Below are positions 8,458 to 15,658 of a DNA stretch of 64,000 nt, in pieces (position 1 is the stretch's first letter; each line of letters begins with the position of its first letter). The stretch is taken from assembly GCF_910585845.1 (NCBI RefSeq), contig NZ_CAJUHF010000017.1:5227-69226 (forward strand), read 5' to 3'. The translations under genes were made by a program, and so were the position numbers. Source of the stretch: an uncultured Bacteroides sp. (GTDB lineage: Bacteria; Bacteroidota; Bacteroidia; Bacteroidales; Bacteroidaceae). Below the pieces are notes generated by a model. It did no database searches. It was not told the origin of the DNA and worked only from the letters and a program-made list of their open reading frames with translations.

Positions 8458-9426
8458 ATGCAGAAGAAAATTTGTATGTATGGTTTGCTATCCGCTTTCC
8501 TGTGTTGTTGCGGAGTGGCCTCTGCACAGCAGCATACTGTGGAGATGATTCCATTCGGTAACATGGACCAGTGGGTAGACCGGCAGATTAAGGAGTCGGG
8601 TATTATCGGTGGTGCATTGAAGAATGTATATGCCATCGGACCGACCACAACGATTACTGACAATAAGGTGTATAAGAACATGGGCGGTTCGCCGTGGGCA
8701 TCTTCCAACGTGATGGCGCGTGTGGCAGGCATTACCAAGACGAACACTTCCGTCTTTCCGGAGAAGCGCGATGGGGGGTACTGTGCCCGCATGGACACCC
8801 GCATGGAGAGCGTGAAGGTGTTCGGCCTTGTAGACATTACGGTGCTTGCCGCCGGCTCTATCTTCTTGGGAGAGGTGCACGAGCCTATCAAAGGGACAAA
8901 GAATCCGCAGAAGATGCTGAATTCCGGCATCCCTTTCACCAAGAAACCCATAGCTATCCAGTTCGACTATAAAGTGAAGATGTCCGATCGTGAGAAGCGT
9001 ATCCGTGCCACCGGTTTCAGCCGCATCACCGACGTGGATGGCAAAGACTATCCGGAGGTGAATCTTTTCCTGCAGAAGCGTTGGGAAGATAAAGACGGCA
9101 ACATATTTGCCAAGCGTGTGGGTACGATGGTCGTACGTTATGATACGACTACTCCCGATTGGCATAACAATGCCACTTATTCCATCATGTATGGTGACAT
9201 ATCGGGCGATCCCGCCTATAAGGCGCACATGATGCGGCTTCAGGTAGAAGAGCGCTATGCGCTCAACAGCAAGGGTGAGAGCGTGCCTGTCAAAGAAGTG
9301 GCATGGGGAACAGCGGATGACGTGCCTACGCATCTGGTGTTGCAGTTCACTTCCAGTCATGGAGGCGCGTATATCGGTTCTCCGGGCAATACGCTCTGGA
9401 TTGACAACGTGAAGCTGGTCTATTGA
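8458..9426 (+). CDS. exported PCMD-domain protein of the sulfonation operon
   Basis: A 322-residue protein with a clear signal peptide (residues 1 to about 23, ending A-S-A-Q). The C-terminus G-S-P-G-N-T-L-W-I-D-N-V-K-L-V-Y is characteristic of the PCMD domain (putative carbohydrate metabolism domain) of Bacteroidetes. It follows the sulfotransferase by 13 bp and is the last gene before a terminator, so it belongs to the same transcript. ATG 8458 is used because it begins the signal peptide. The role is unknown; capture or display of the sulfonated product or its acceptor at the envelope is a guess. Confidence 0.75.
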   Translation: MQKKICMYGLLSAFLCCCGVASAQQHTVEMIPFGNMDQWVDRQIKESGIIGGALKNVYAIGPTTTITDNKVYKNMGGSPWASSNVMARVAGITKTNTSVFPEKRDGGYCARMDTRMESVKVFGLVDITVLAAGSIFLGEVHEPIKGTKNPQKMLNSGIPFTKKPIAIQFDYKVKMSDREKRIRATGFSRITDVDGKDYPEVNLFLQKRWEDKDGNIFAKRVGTMVVRYDTTTPDWHNNATYSIMYGDISGDPAYKAHMMRLQVEERYALNSKGESVPVKEVAWGTADDVPTHLVLQFTSSHGGAYIGSPGNTLWIDNVKLVY

Positions 9427-9516
9427 TTCACCACCTGTGAGAGAAAGTCACGTTCGGAGACACGTATAAGTATGTCTTTACGGCAAACAAGAACTGATTG
9501 ATAAATATTTGTTTGA

Positions 9517-9562
9517 ACGATGCTATATTGTTCTGTTCATAGAACATTAGCATCGTTTTTTT
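9517..9562 (+). terminator. intrinsic terminator, sulfonation operon
   Basis: The stem ACGATGCTA...TAGCATCGT, with an extended bulged upper part (TTGTTCT/AGAACA), is followed by seven T residues. It lies about 90 bp after the PCMD gene, between convergent transcripts. Confidence 0.82.
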
Positions 9563-9568
9563 GTAGTC

Positions 9569-10315
9569 TTATTTCAGATACACCTTATAAGATAATCCGC
9601 CGCTGAAGTATCTCATCTTCTGCATTTCTGCCTGTATATGCAGGTGGTTGAACAGCAGGTAGGTGAAACCGCAGGCAAAATCCTTGGAATCATATTCTGC
9701 GATAAGCCTTAGCTGCGGATGGAACGACGGGTTATAGGTGATGCCTGCTGCCACTCCGTTCAGTTTATATTCTTTTCGTTGATTATACAGGTAGGAGAGG
9801 TGCAGTCCGATCTCTTCCCTGCCTATTGGCAGATGCTTGGTTGCGGCAATGAAGAAACGACTGTAGTATCCGTTTCCTTTCTTTGTAGCGAACTCACCAC
9901 CGCCCGATGAGGTGAACGGGTCGGATGTACCCAATACCACGGCAGGCATGTATTTCCAGAATTGTCCTTCCTCCAGAGCACGCAGCCGGACAGAGAAATA
10001 CCTGTCTTGATTCGTAAATCCTGAATAGCCGTATGGTTTCAGCCCCAATGCCTCTGCCTTGAAGAGCGTGCATGTGTATGCCACTTCCAGCCAGGGGAAG
10101 AAAGTTATGTTCAGGAAGTAGTTGTAGGTATGATAATACCACGTGGGAGGGGTCAACTCTTTGTTCATGAAGTTTCCGCCAATCATGAAAGTCTTGTCAC
10201 GTTGCATTTCCGCGGAAGGAGCATGTAATAATCCGGTTGTACCGTACGTCATTTGTGCGGAAAGCATAGAGGGAACGAAAACCAACAAAACGATAAGGAA
10301 CAGTTTGAACTTCAT
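9569..10315 (-). CDS. YjbH N-terminal-type outer-membrane protein (left operon)
   Basis: A 248-residue exported protein with a signal peptide (residues 1 to about 20, ending L-S-A-Q). The mature part resembles the N-terminal half of YjbH: T-G-L-L-H-A-P-S-A-E-M, then F-F-P-W-L-E-V-A-Y-T, and P-A-V-V-L-G-T-S-D. Aromatic-rich alternating strands suggest an outer-membrane beta-barrel. I use ATG 10315 because the signal peptide begins there; the frame extends 31 codons further upstream. It is the last gene of a four-gene minus-strand operon and has a close paralogue at 17670-18428. YjbH proteins are linked to exopolysaccharide export in other bacteria; that role here is inference. Confidence 0.78.
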   Translation of the reverse strand: MKFKLFLIVLLVFVPSMLSAQMTYGTTGLLHAPSAEMQRDKTFMIGGNFMNKELTPPTWYYHTYNYFLNITFFPWLEVAYTCTLFKAEALGLKPYGYSGFTNQDRYFSVRLRALEEGQFWKYMPAVVLGTSDPFTSSGGGEFATKKGNGYYSRFFIAATKHLPIGREEIGLHLSYLYNQRKEYKLNGVAAGITYNPSFHPQLRLIAEYDSKDFACGFTYLLFNHLHIQAEMQKMRYFSGGLSYKVYLK

Positions 10316-10370
10316 CTTTAGAAAAATAGTTTCGGGCATTGTGACAGCCCTGTGTATGGACTTATATTTT

Positions 10371-10406
10371 AAAAAAGAAGGCGTCCGGTTATTTTCAGAC
10401 GCCTTC
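10371..10406 (-). terminator. intrinsic terminator between ompA-like and yjbH-like genes (left operon)
   Basis: Read on the minus strand, the perfect 9-bp stem GAAGGCGTC/GACGCCTTC with a 12-nt loop is followed by a T-run. It would stop or attenuate transcription after the OmpA-like gene, so the last yjbH-like gene would be expressed at a lower level. Confidence 0.8.
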
Positions 10407-10441
10407 ATCTTTGGAGCATTCTCAGTGACCTGAGTATTATC

Positions 10442-11608
10442 TTATTCCAGAATTACTACACGGTTCAGATAGTTCCTACCGAACATGTTTGCAGTACCGC
10501 CGAAGCCAACGAGTTCGAGCTGATCTTTGTCAACGCCTTCCTTGATCAATGCGTCGTAAACAGCCTGAGCACGTTTTTCAGACAGTTTCTGGTTCCAAGA
10601 AGCGCTACCCGTAGCCTTGTCAGCATAACCGGCAACTTTGTACTTCTTGTCGGGGTTAGCCTTAAGGATCTTGGCAGCCAACTGGATGTTGACCATACCG
10701 TAATCGTCGATACGTGCGCTACCGATTTTGAAGAAGATGGCGCGAGGACCGGCAACTTCGATTTCCTTAACAACTTCCTTCGTCACAGGCTTAGCGTTAG
10801 CCAGAGCGTTCTTAGCGTTAGCCAAGTCTGCCTGAGCCTGTGCAAGCTCGCTTCTGTACTTGTTCACTTCTCTGTTGATGGCATCTTGGTCTACACTGGC
10901 ATTAGAGATGAATTTCTTTCCACCGAATGTGTAGATTGCACCGATGTTCAAACGGGCTGTAGATTCTGCTTTGCGGCAGTCGCTTCCATTACCGAAGATA
11001 GAAGGAGTAACGCCATAGCGACCTTCCAATGTGAGGGCAAGCTTGTTTGAGAGGTTAAAACCTAATCCCAAACCGACAGTTGCACCTACACGGGCTTTAG
11101 CACCGTGTGCAGCGAAAACAGATTCCGGAGTCAGGGTAACGTCAGTTTTTCCACCACCTTCAGGCAATGTAATATTTTCATCACCTTTAAAAACAATAGC
11201 ACCGTCTACTGCAGAAGCAATGTTCATAGTCGGACCACCGAATACATACACATCTACTGCACGATTCACGTTCTTGTTGCCGAAGAGGCTGTTCAGGTTC
11301 AACATTGCATCCAAGTTGATTTCGCCGAACTTCTTGCAATACTTGCTATAGCCATTGTCTTGTTTTTCCAAGCTCTGCCATGCACCGCTCACAACACCAC
11401 GGATACCCCAAGTCGGAGTCAGATATTTACCAACCTGAAGGTTGATGTTGAGAGTCGGTGAGTTAAGACCATCGTTCAAGACAGTCATAGCTCCTACGCC
11501 GCCACCGATAAATATATTATCGCTTGCTTTCTGCTTCTCTTGTGCATTAACCGTAACTGCATTTGTACCAGCCAAGAGAAGAGATAATAGTAAAAATCTA
11601 TATTTCAT
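10442..11608 (-). CDS. OmpA-family outer-membrane protein (left operon)
   Basis: A 388-residue protein: signal peptide (ends V-N-A-Q), an eight-strand-like barrel region to about residue 215, a short coiled segment rich in A-N-A-K repeats, and a C-terminal OmpA peptidoglycan-binding domain (about residues 275-388). That domain contains I-G-S-A-R-I-D-D-Y-G, A-G-Y-A-D-K-A-T-G and L-S-E-K-R-A-Q-A-V. ATG 11608 begins the signal peptide; an upstream in-frame start adds nine residues. The barrel differs from that of the paralogue at 18487-19680 while the C-terminal half is nearly identical, at the DNA level too. It probably anchors the envelope complex to peptidoglycan. Confidence 0.88.
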   Translation of the reverse strand: MKYRFLLLSLLLAGTNAVTVNAQEKQKASDNIFIGGGVGAMTVLNDGLNSPTLNINLQVGKYLTPTWGIRGVVSGAWQSLEKQDNGYSKYCKKFGEINLDAMLNLNSLFGNKNVNRAVDVYVFGGPTMNIASAVDGAIVFKGDENITLPEGGGKTDVTLTPESVFAAHGAKARVGATVGLGLGFNLSNKLALTLEGRYGVTPSIFGNGSDCRKAESTARLNIGAIYTFGGKKFISNASVDQDAINREVNKYRSELAQAQADLANAKNALANAKPVTKEVVKEIEVAGPRAIFFKIGSARIDDYGMVNIQLAAKILKANPDKKYKVAGYADKATGSASWNQKLSEKRAQAVYDALIKEGVDKDQLELVGFGGTANMFGRNYLNRVVILE

Positions 11609-11669
11609 TTTCTTTTTCTCAGATAAATAATACATTTTTTAGAAAGGCAATCTGTGAAAGCCCGTTCAT

Positions 11670-12632
11670 TTATTTACCACCGATACCACCACCAGCGTTA
11701 CCGCCATTGCCGTGACCATGACCGTGACCGTGATCGATTTCTACGCCTTCAGCAGTCGGTTTGATGTCTGTCTTAGCAACTTGCAGTTGTTCACCTTCTA
11801 CAGAGTATTTCTTACCAGCTACGGCTGTGGAGAAAGTTACCTTGTAAACATCTGATGTAGTTTCAATAGCAAATATTACAGACTTGGCGGCATCCGTCAA
11901 TGTGAAGGTTACCGGTTGTGTCTTAGTGTTCGGAGTTGTAGGCAATGCATTGATTGTAGTACGAAGGTTGTTTTTTGCAATGTTCAAATTAGCTAATGCT
12001 TCTTCACCCTCACCTGCGCGAGTCTCAATTTCGTCTGGACCTTTCAGAGCTTCAACGGCTTTTAAAAGTTCTATTTTTTGTTCTGCAGTGTAGAACGTAC
12101 CAGTAGGAACTTGTACATCAATCGTATAAGGCTTGTTTGCTTCATACTCACCAGCATAAGTTTTTGTATCGTTGTCTACTTTTGTTCCACCTTCTACCTT
12201 ATCTTCTTCACTTGGTGTAGGAATTTCAACAGGTGCTTCTACAGCAGACAATACAAAACTAACAGGAATAATACTGTAAGTACCTTCGGCCGGTGCAGGA
12301 ACATTTACAGTCTTAACCACTGTGTTATAACCGTCTTTTTCAGCAGTAATAGTAAATTGTGCGGCTGCCTCAAATTCCAAAGTTGTTACATTTTCATCAA
12401 GTGGTTTTCCATCCTTTGAAAACTTAACCTCCAACGTGTTTCCACTTGCTGAGGTTGCACTCAGAGTTACTGCGACTTTTCCGACTTTTACTACCGGTGT
12501 CGTAATGTTAATAGGAGGAACTTCTATGCTGAAATCTTCCTTTTCGCAACCAGCCAGTGTAAAACCAGCTACAATAGTCAAGGCCAATGCTCCTTTAGCA
12601 TAGAGGCCATTTAAAAAACTTTTCTTTTTCAT
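11670..12632 (-). CDS. lipoprotein with C-terminal His-Gly tail (left operon; DUF3869-like)
   Basis: A 320-residue lipoprotein. The lipobox L-A-G-C lies about 28 residues in and is followed by acidic residues (E-K-E-D), as expected of Bacteroides surface-export signals. The body is threonine- and valine-rich beta-sandwich-like sequence, possibly DUF3869. The C-terminus is four His-Gly dipeptides, then N-G-G-N-A-G-G-G-I-G-G-K. The paralogue at 16660-17622 has a different body but keeps this tail. ATG 12632 was chosen over the GTG one codon upstream. It lies 12 bp from the preceding yjbH-like gene, so they are co-transcribed. Function is unknown. Confidence 0.72.
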   Translation of the reverse strand: MKKKSFLNGLYAKGALALTIVAGFTLAGCEKEDFSIEVPPINITTPVVKVGKVAVTLSATSASGNTLEVKFSKDGKPLDENVTTLEFEAAAQFTITAEKDGYNTVVKTVNVPAPAEGTYSIIPVSFVLSAVEAPVEIPTPSEEDKVEGGTKVDNDTKTYAGEYEANKPYTIDVQVPTGTFYTAEQKIELLKAVEALKGPDEIETRAGEGEEALANLNIAKNNLRTTINALPTTPNTKTQPVTFTLTDAAKSVIFAIETTSDVYKVTFSTAVAGKKYSVEGEQLQVAKTDIKPTAEGVEIDHGHGHGHGNGGNAGGGIGGK

Positions 12633-12644
12633 CACAAATAAAAA

Positions 12645-13892
12645 TTAAAAATTTAGTAATTCTGATTTAATAAAATATGGATTATATTGATTCCTTTTCA
12701 GCACATTATCATCAGCCCTTGTGTATGGCATCAGATAATATTTTGATTCATTTCCTGCATTATAACTTATTCCAGTTCCAAATCCGGTAGATACTCTTGG
12801 CCAATATCCGTGCCGTTTATATCGATAGGGTGGAAGTGCAACAGAGATTTTGAATCCACCGTTGGACTTTGCCTTATCCGACTTTTCTGCATAAAAGCCA
12901 ACTGCCGCATATCTGAAATATCTTATCATTTCAAATTTCACTCCTACATCTTTTAATAAGTACTGTTCTGCCCGGAGTTTGAACTCCGTATTAAACTTAG
13001 TCCAATAGAAATTGCCTCCAACAGACCAATACCATCTTGTCTCTCCGTTGTAGCGGAAGGAACTGAAATCATTGAAGTATCCTATCCCTACTAATCCGGC
13101 TTTACCTTCCAACGAAAAACGCTCGTCTTTCAACGGATGGAATGCACTCACCTCCGCTCCGTAGCAATTGGTGTCGAACACACCCACTACTGCTTTCAAC
13201 CATATATTATGTGGCAACCGCACGCTCTGATCCAAAGTCAGATATCCCCATCTGATATTTTCTTGGGCGCCTCTATATCCGTCGTTGTATGCCGGAAATA
13301 TAACCTGAGCTGTGAATTTGGCACCTTTCCATAACGAAATCTCAACTGCCGGACTTATTTCCAAACATGCCTGATAGATTTGCGTTATGATCAGATTCTT
13401 GAAATAGAGCTGCGGATATACCAAAATGTCTACCTTAAACAAAGAGCTATTTTCTTTTTTTACTTTCCGTATCCGTTTCCACGTTCCTCCCAGGTCGTAA
13501 CTGACATCCCAATCCTTGCGGCTGGCTTCGGGAACAGTATCACCGATTATCGGTTTGTAATAAAGAGAAACTTGAGGTACATTGTTGTCAAGAACAATTA
13601 TCCGACATGGCTTTTTGTCCGGTAAACCCATCTCCTGAATGACATCCACAGCCTTACCAATACCGACACCATTCAGGCGGTATGCCGAGTTTTCCAACAC
13701 ATATACCCGTTCTTTATCGTCCTCTGTCCACCCTACATTCTCAAATCCCATCTCCACTAAAGCATTTACTACATCTTCCCCTGTTTGGCAAATTCCTTTT
13801 AACGGAAGCAAACAGAATAAAAAGAGCGCTGCACATCGTGCTATAGCTTTAATAGTTAGACACTTTATCATGTTAGAGTTTATATACCTCAT
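12645..13892 (-). CDS. YjbH C-terminal-type outer-membrane protein, currently intact copy (left operon)
   Basis: A 415-residue exported protein: signal peptide to about residue 36 (ends G-I-C-Q), a small alpha/beta domain to about residue 110, then a beta-barrel-like region resembling the C-terminal half of YjbH. It is the first gene of the left operon and has the only clear operon promoter. Its codons 88-104 (M-G-L-P-D-K-K onward) lie on the left copy of a perfect 52-bp inverted repeat whose partner lies in the truncated paralogue at 15659. Its first 87 codons and promoter therefore sit inside the predicted invertible segment. Confidence 0.8.
   Translation of the reverse strand: MRYINSNMIKCLTIKAIARCAALFLFCLLPLKGICQTGEDVVNALVEMGFENVGWTEDDKERVYVLENSAYRLNGVGIGKAVDVIQEMGLPDKKPCRIIVLDNNVPQVSLYYKPIIGDTVPEASRKDWDVSYDLGGTWKRIRKVKKENSSLFKVDILVYPQLYFKNLIITQIYQACLEISPAVEISLWKGAKFTAQVIFPAYNDGYRGAQENIRWGYLTLDQSVRLPHNIWLKAVVGVFDTNCYGAEVSAFHPLKDERFSLEGKAGLVGIGYFNDFSSFRYNGETRWYWSVGGNFYWTKFNTEFKLRAEQYLLKDVGVKFEMIRYFRYAAVGFYAEKSDKAKSNGGFKISVALPPYRYKRHGYWPRVSTGFGTGISYNAGNESKYYLMPYTRADDNVLKRNQYNPYFIKSELLNF
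13579..13630 (-). repeat. left 52-bp inverted repeat of the predicted inversion switch
   Basis: It is identical over 52 bp, in inverted orientation, to 15660-15711. Homology ends abruptly on the inner side, while on the outer side it fades into diverged but related coding sequence. It contains the core ATTGTT-N6-AACAAT (13581-13598). It lies within the yjbH-like coding sequence and is in frame with the partner gene. Confidence 0.9.
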
Positions 13893-13936
13893 CTTTTTCT
13901 CCTAATTTTCGCATCCCAATGACACAAAATATGGTG

Positions 13937-13967
13937 CAAAAATAGACACATTTTTAATAATACCAAA
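13937..13967 (-). promoter_or_regulatory. promoter of the left envelope operon, inside the invertible segment
   Basis: On the minus strand, a -33 TTTG (13964-13967), a 19-bp spacer and a -7 TATTTTTG (13937-13944) match the Bacteroidetes sigma consensus well. Transcription would start about 38 nt before the yjbH-like ATG at 13892. After inversion the same promoter would face the right operon. Confidence 0.72.
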
Positions 13968-14154
13968 GAATTTTACATGAAAAAATGAAATAATGTAGCT
14001 TTTCATAAAAATCATCTTTCTCAATGCTACTATTCCGACATAAATGAAATTGTGATGTGAAGGGATGTGTATGGGGGCTCTCTTTCAAATTGATATATTG
14101 ATGCATAGTGAGGATAAATAGGATAAGAGTTTTTTGTTTTTCCTCTGTCGGGTG

Positions 14155-15294
14155 TCATGTGATATTCGGAATCAGGTCTATTGCTTTCTTTTTACTTTCG
14201 TCCACCAATTTTGCATAGATTTGCGTGGTTTGTATATCTGTGTGTCCCAATAGTTTAGACACAGTATACAGATCGGCTCCCAAACTCAGCAACATGGTTG
14301 CATGGGTGTGGCGGGCAACGTGGAAAGTGATATGTTTGTTGATCCCTGCCTGTTCTGCCCACTTGGAAAGTATTTCATTACTCCTTCCCAAGCTGATGAG
14401 ACCTCTAAATACTTTGTCATTCTCGGCACTGTCAGCCTGTTTGGGCAGTTGTTTAACCGCTTCTTTGCTCAATGGCAGCGTAATTGCTTCTTTGGTTTTT
14501 TTTTGAACAATGTGTAGTTTGAAGTTTCCATATTTGTCTTTCTTTATGTCTTTCCAAGTGAGCGCGATGACGTCGGAGTGCCGCAAGCCACAAAAACAGC
14601 TGAATAGAAAGGCTTTTTTCAGCAAGGCATTATAGAAAGGTGTCCGAGCAAGTTGTTTTACTTCGTCAATAGTCAGAAATTCTCTTTCCGTCCGGTTTCG
14701 GTGTGGCTTTTCCTCATTCTTTATTTTATCCATAGGGTTGATAGGGATGAGTTCCTCATGTACTGCATAGTTCAGGCTGTAATGCAATGTCTTGTAGTAG
14801 CAGACTTGCGTGTTGCAATGCAACAATTTTTTCTTTTTGCTATGTACCTGTTGTGCATTTTTCAGATATTCCAGAAATCCGATGATGTATTCTTTGTCTA
14901 CTTTGCAAAGTGGGATGTCGGAGGCGGTGTAGCGTTTGAGGTGTCCGATTACGGCGCGCAAAGTGGTTTGACGAACTTCTTTTTCTGTGTTTCTGTCGGC
15001 AAGGTTTTGCAGGTAGTCAGTTAGTTTGATGTTGGATATTTTACTTTTCTTGAATCCATGTATCTGATATTGCAGTTCCAGGATGCGTCGGGCTTTAATG
15101 GAGTTAGCAAGCTTAAGGGTTTCGCTATTGCGTTCTCTGTCTGCTTTGCTACATTCGGGTATGATGTACAATTTTAGAAATTCATACTTCCGCTCGCCGT
15201 CCATGTATATATCGAGATATATCGACTTGTTGCCATTGGACAGATGCTTTACCCTTATTTTAACAGGTTCTTTGATTTTCAATTCTTTTTTCAT
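14155..15294 (-). CDS. tyrosine recombinase / site-specific integrase of the inversion switch
   Basis: A 379-residue tyrosine recombinase with an N-terminal Arm-binding-like region, a SAM-like core-binding domain (about 85-185) and a catalytic domain. Active-site residues are visible: R238 (C-G-L-R-H-S-D), H325-x-x-R328 (H-V-A-R-H-T-H), H351 (L-L-G-H-T-D) and nucleophile Y360 (Q-I-Y-A-K-L), with a lysine near 265. It lies alone between two mirror-image envelope operons and inside the 52-bp inverted repeats, with no phage, conjugation or excision genes. This is the arrangement expected of a dedicated invertase. The alternative is a relic of an integrated element. Confidence 0.9.
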   Translation of the reverse strand: MKKELKIKEPVKIRVKHLSNGNKSIYLDIYMDGERKYEFLKLYIIPECSKADRERNSETLKLANSIKARRILELQYQIHGFKKSKISNIKLTDYLQNLADRNTEKEVRQTTLRAVIGHLKRYTASDIPLCKVDKEYIIGFLEYLKNAQQVHSKKKKLLHCNTQVCYYKTLHYSLNYAVHEELIPINPMDKIKNEEKPHRNRTEREFLTIDEVKQLARTPFYNALLKKAFLFSCFCGLRHSDVIALTWKDIKKDKYGNFKLHIVQKKTKEAITLPLSKEAVKQLPKQADSAENDKVFRGLISLGRSNEILSKWAEQAGINKHITFHVARHTHATMLLSLGADLYTVSKLLGHTDIQTTQIYAKLVDESKKKAIDLIPNIT

Positions 15295-15368
15295 GCTGGT
15301 TTCTTTTAAGTTTGTTTGATATGGTTATAAAAGTGAATAATTCAAATGAACAGGTAACGATATGGTAA

Positions 15369-15376
15369 CAAATATA
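15369..15376 (-). promoter_or_regulatory. possible -7 box of the recombinase gene
   Basis: TATATTTG on the minus strand fits TAnnTTTG and would start transcription about 65-70 nt before the recombinase ATG. No clear TTTG -33 box is seen, so the call is tentative. Confidence 0.4.
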
Positions 15377-15565
15377 GTCTCAAGAATGGTGCTTGGTTGA
15401 TGTTTGTCTTGATTTACCGAGATCCTTAATCCGTTAAATATTAGAGGATGATCAGAGGGAAAATCTTTCTGCAAAGATATGGAAACAGTGACAAACGGGC
15501 AACAAAGACGTCTGTTGCAGGTGGGATGCATAGTCTTGCCTGGCTCTCTTGTGGAAGGGGATAAG

Positions 15566-15627
15566 AATCAATTAAGATGATTATAGGAAATCATTCTAAT
15601 TGATTATATGAATCATCTTAGTTGATT
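15566..15627. promoter_or_regulatory. three operator-like palindromes AATCA-N7-TGATT
   Basis: Three 17-bp units with the arms AATCA and TGATT occur at 15566-15582, 15589-15605 and 15611-15627. The units are spaced 22-23 bp apart, close to two helical turns. The outer two are also near-perfect inverted copies of each other. They end 32 bp inside the right inverted repeat. The 364-bp gap between the recombinase and the truncated gene otherwise holds only the possible recombinase promoter. They look like sites for a dimeric regulator or an accessory recombination factor. Confidence 0.6.
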
Positions 15628-15658
15628 TATATTTTCCCTCACAAGAGATACATTCTCT

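Noticed and set aside
14155..15294. Integrase of a prophage or conjugative element
   Set aside because: No phage, mobilisation or excision genes and no tRNA attachment site are present between the mirrored operons.
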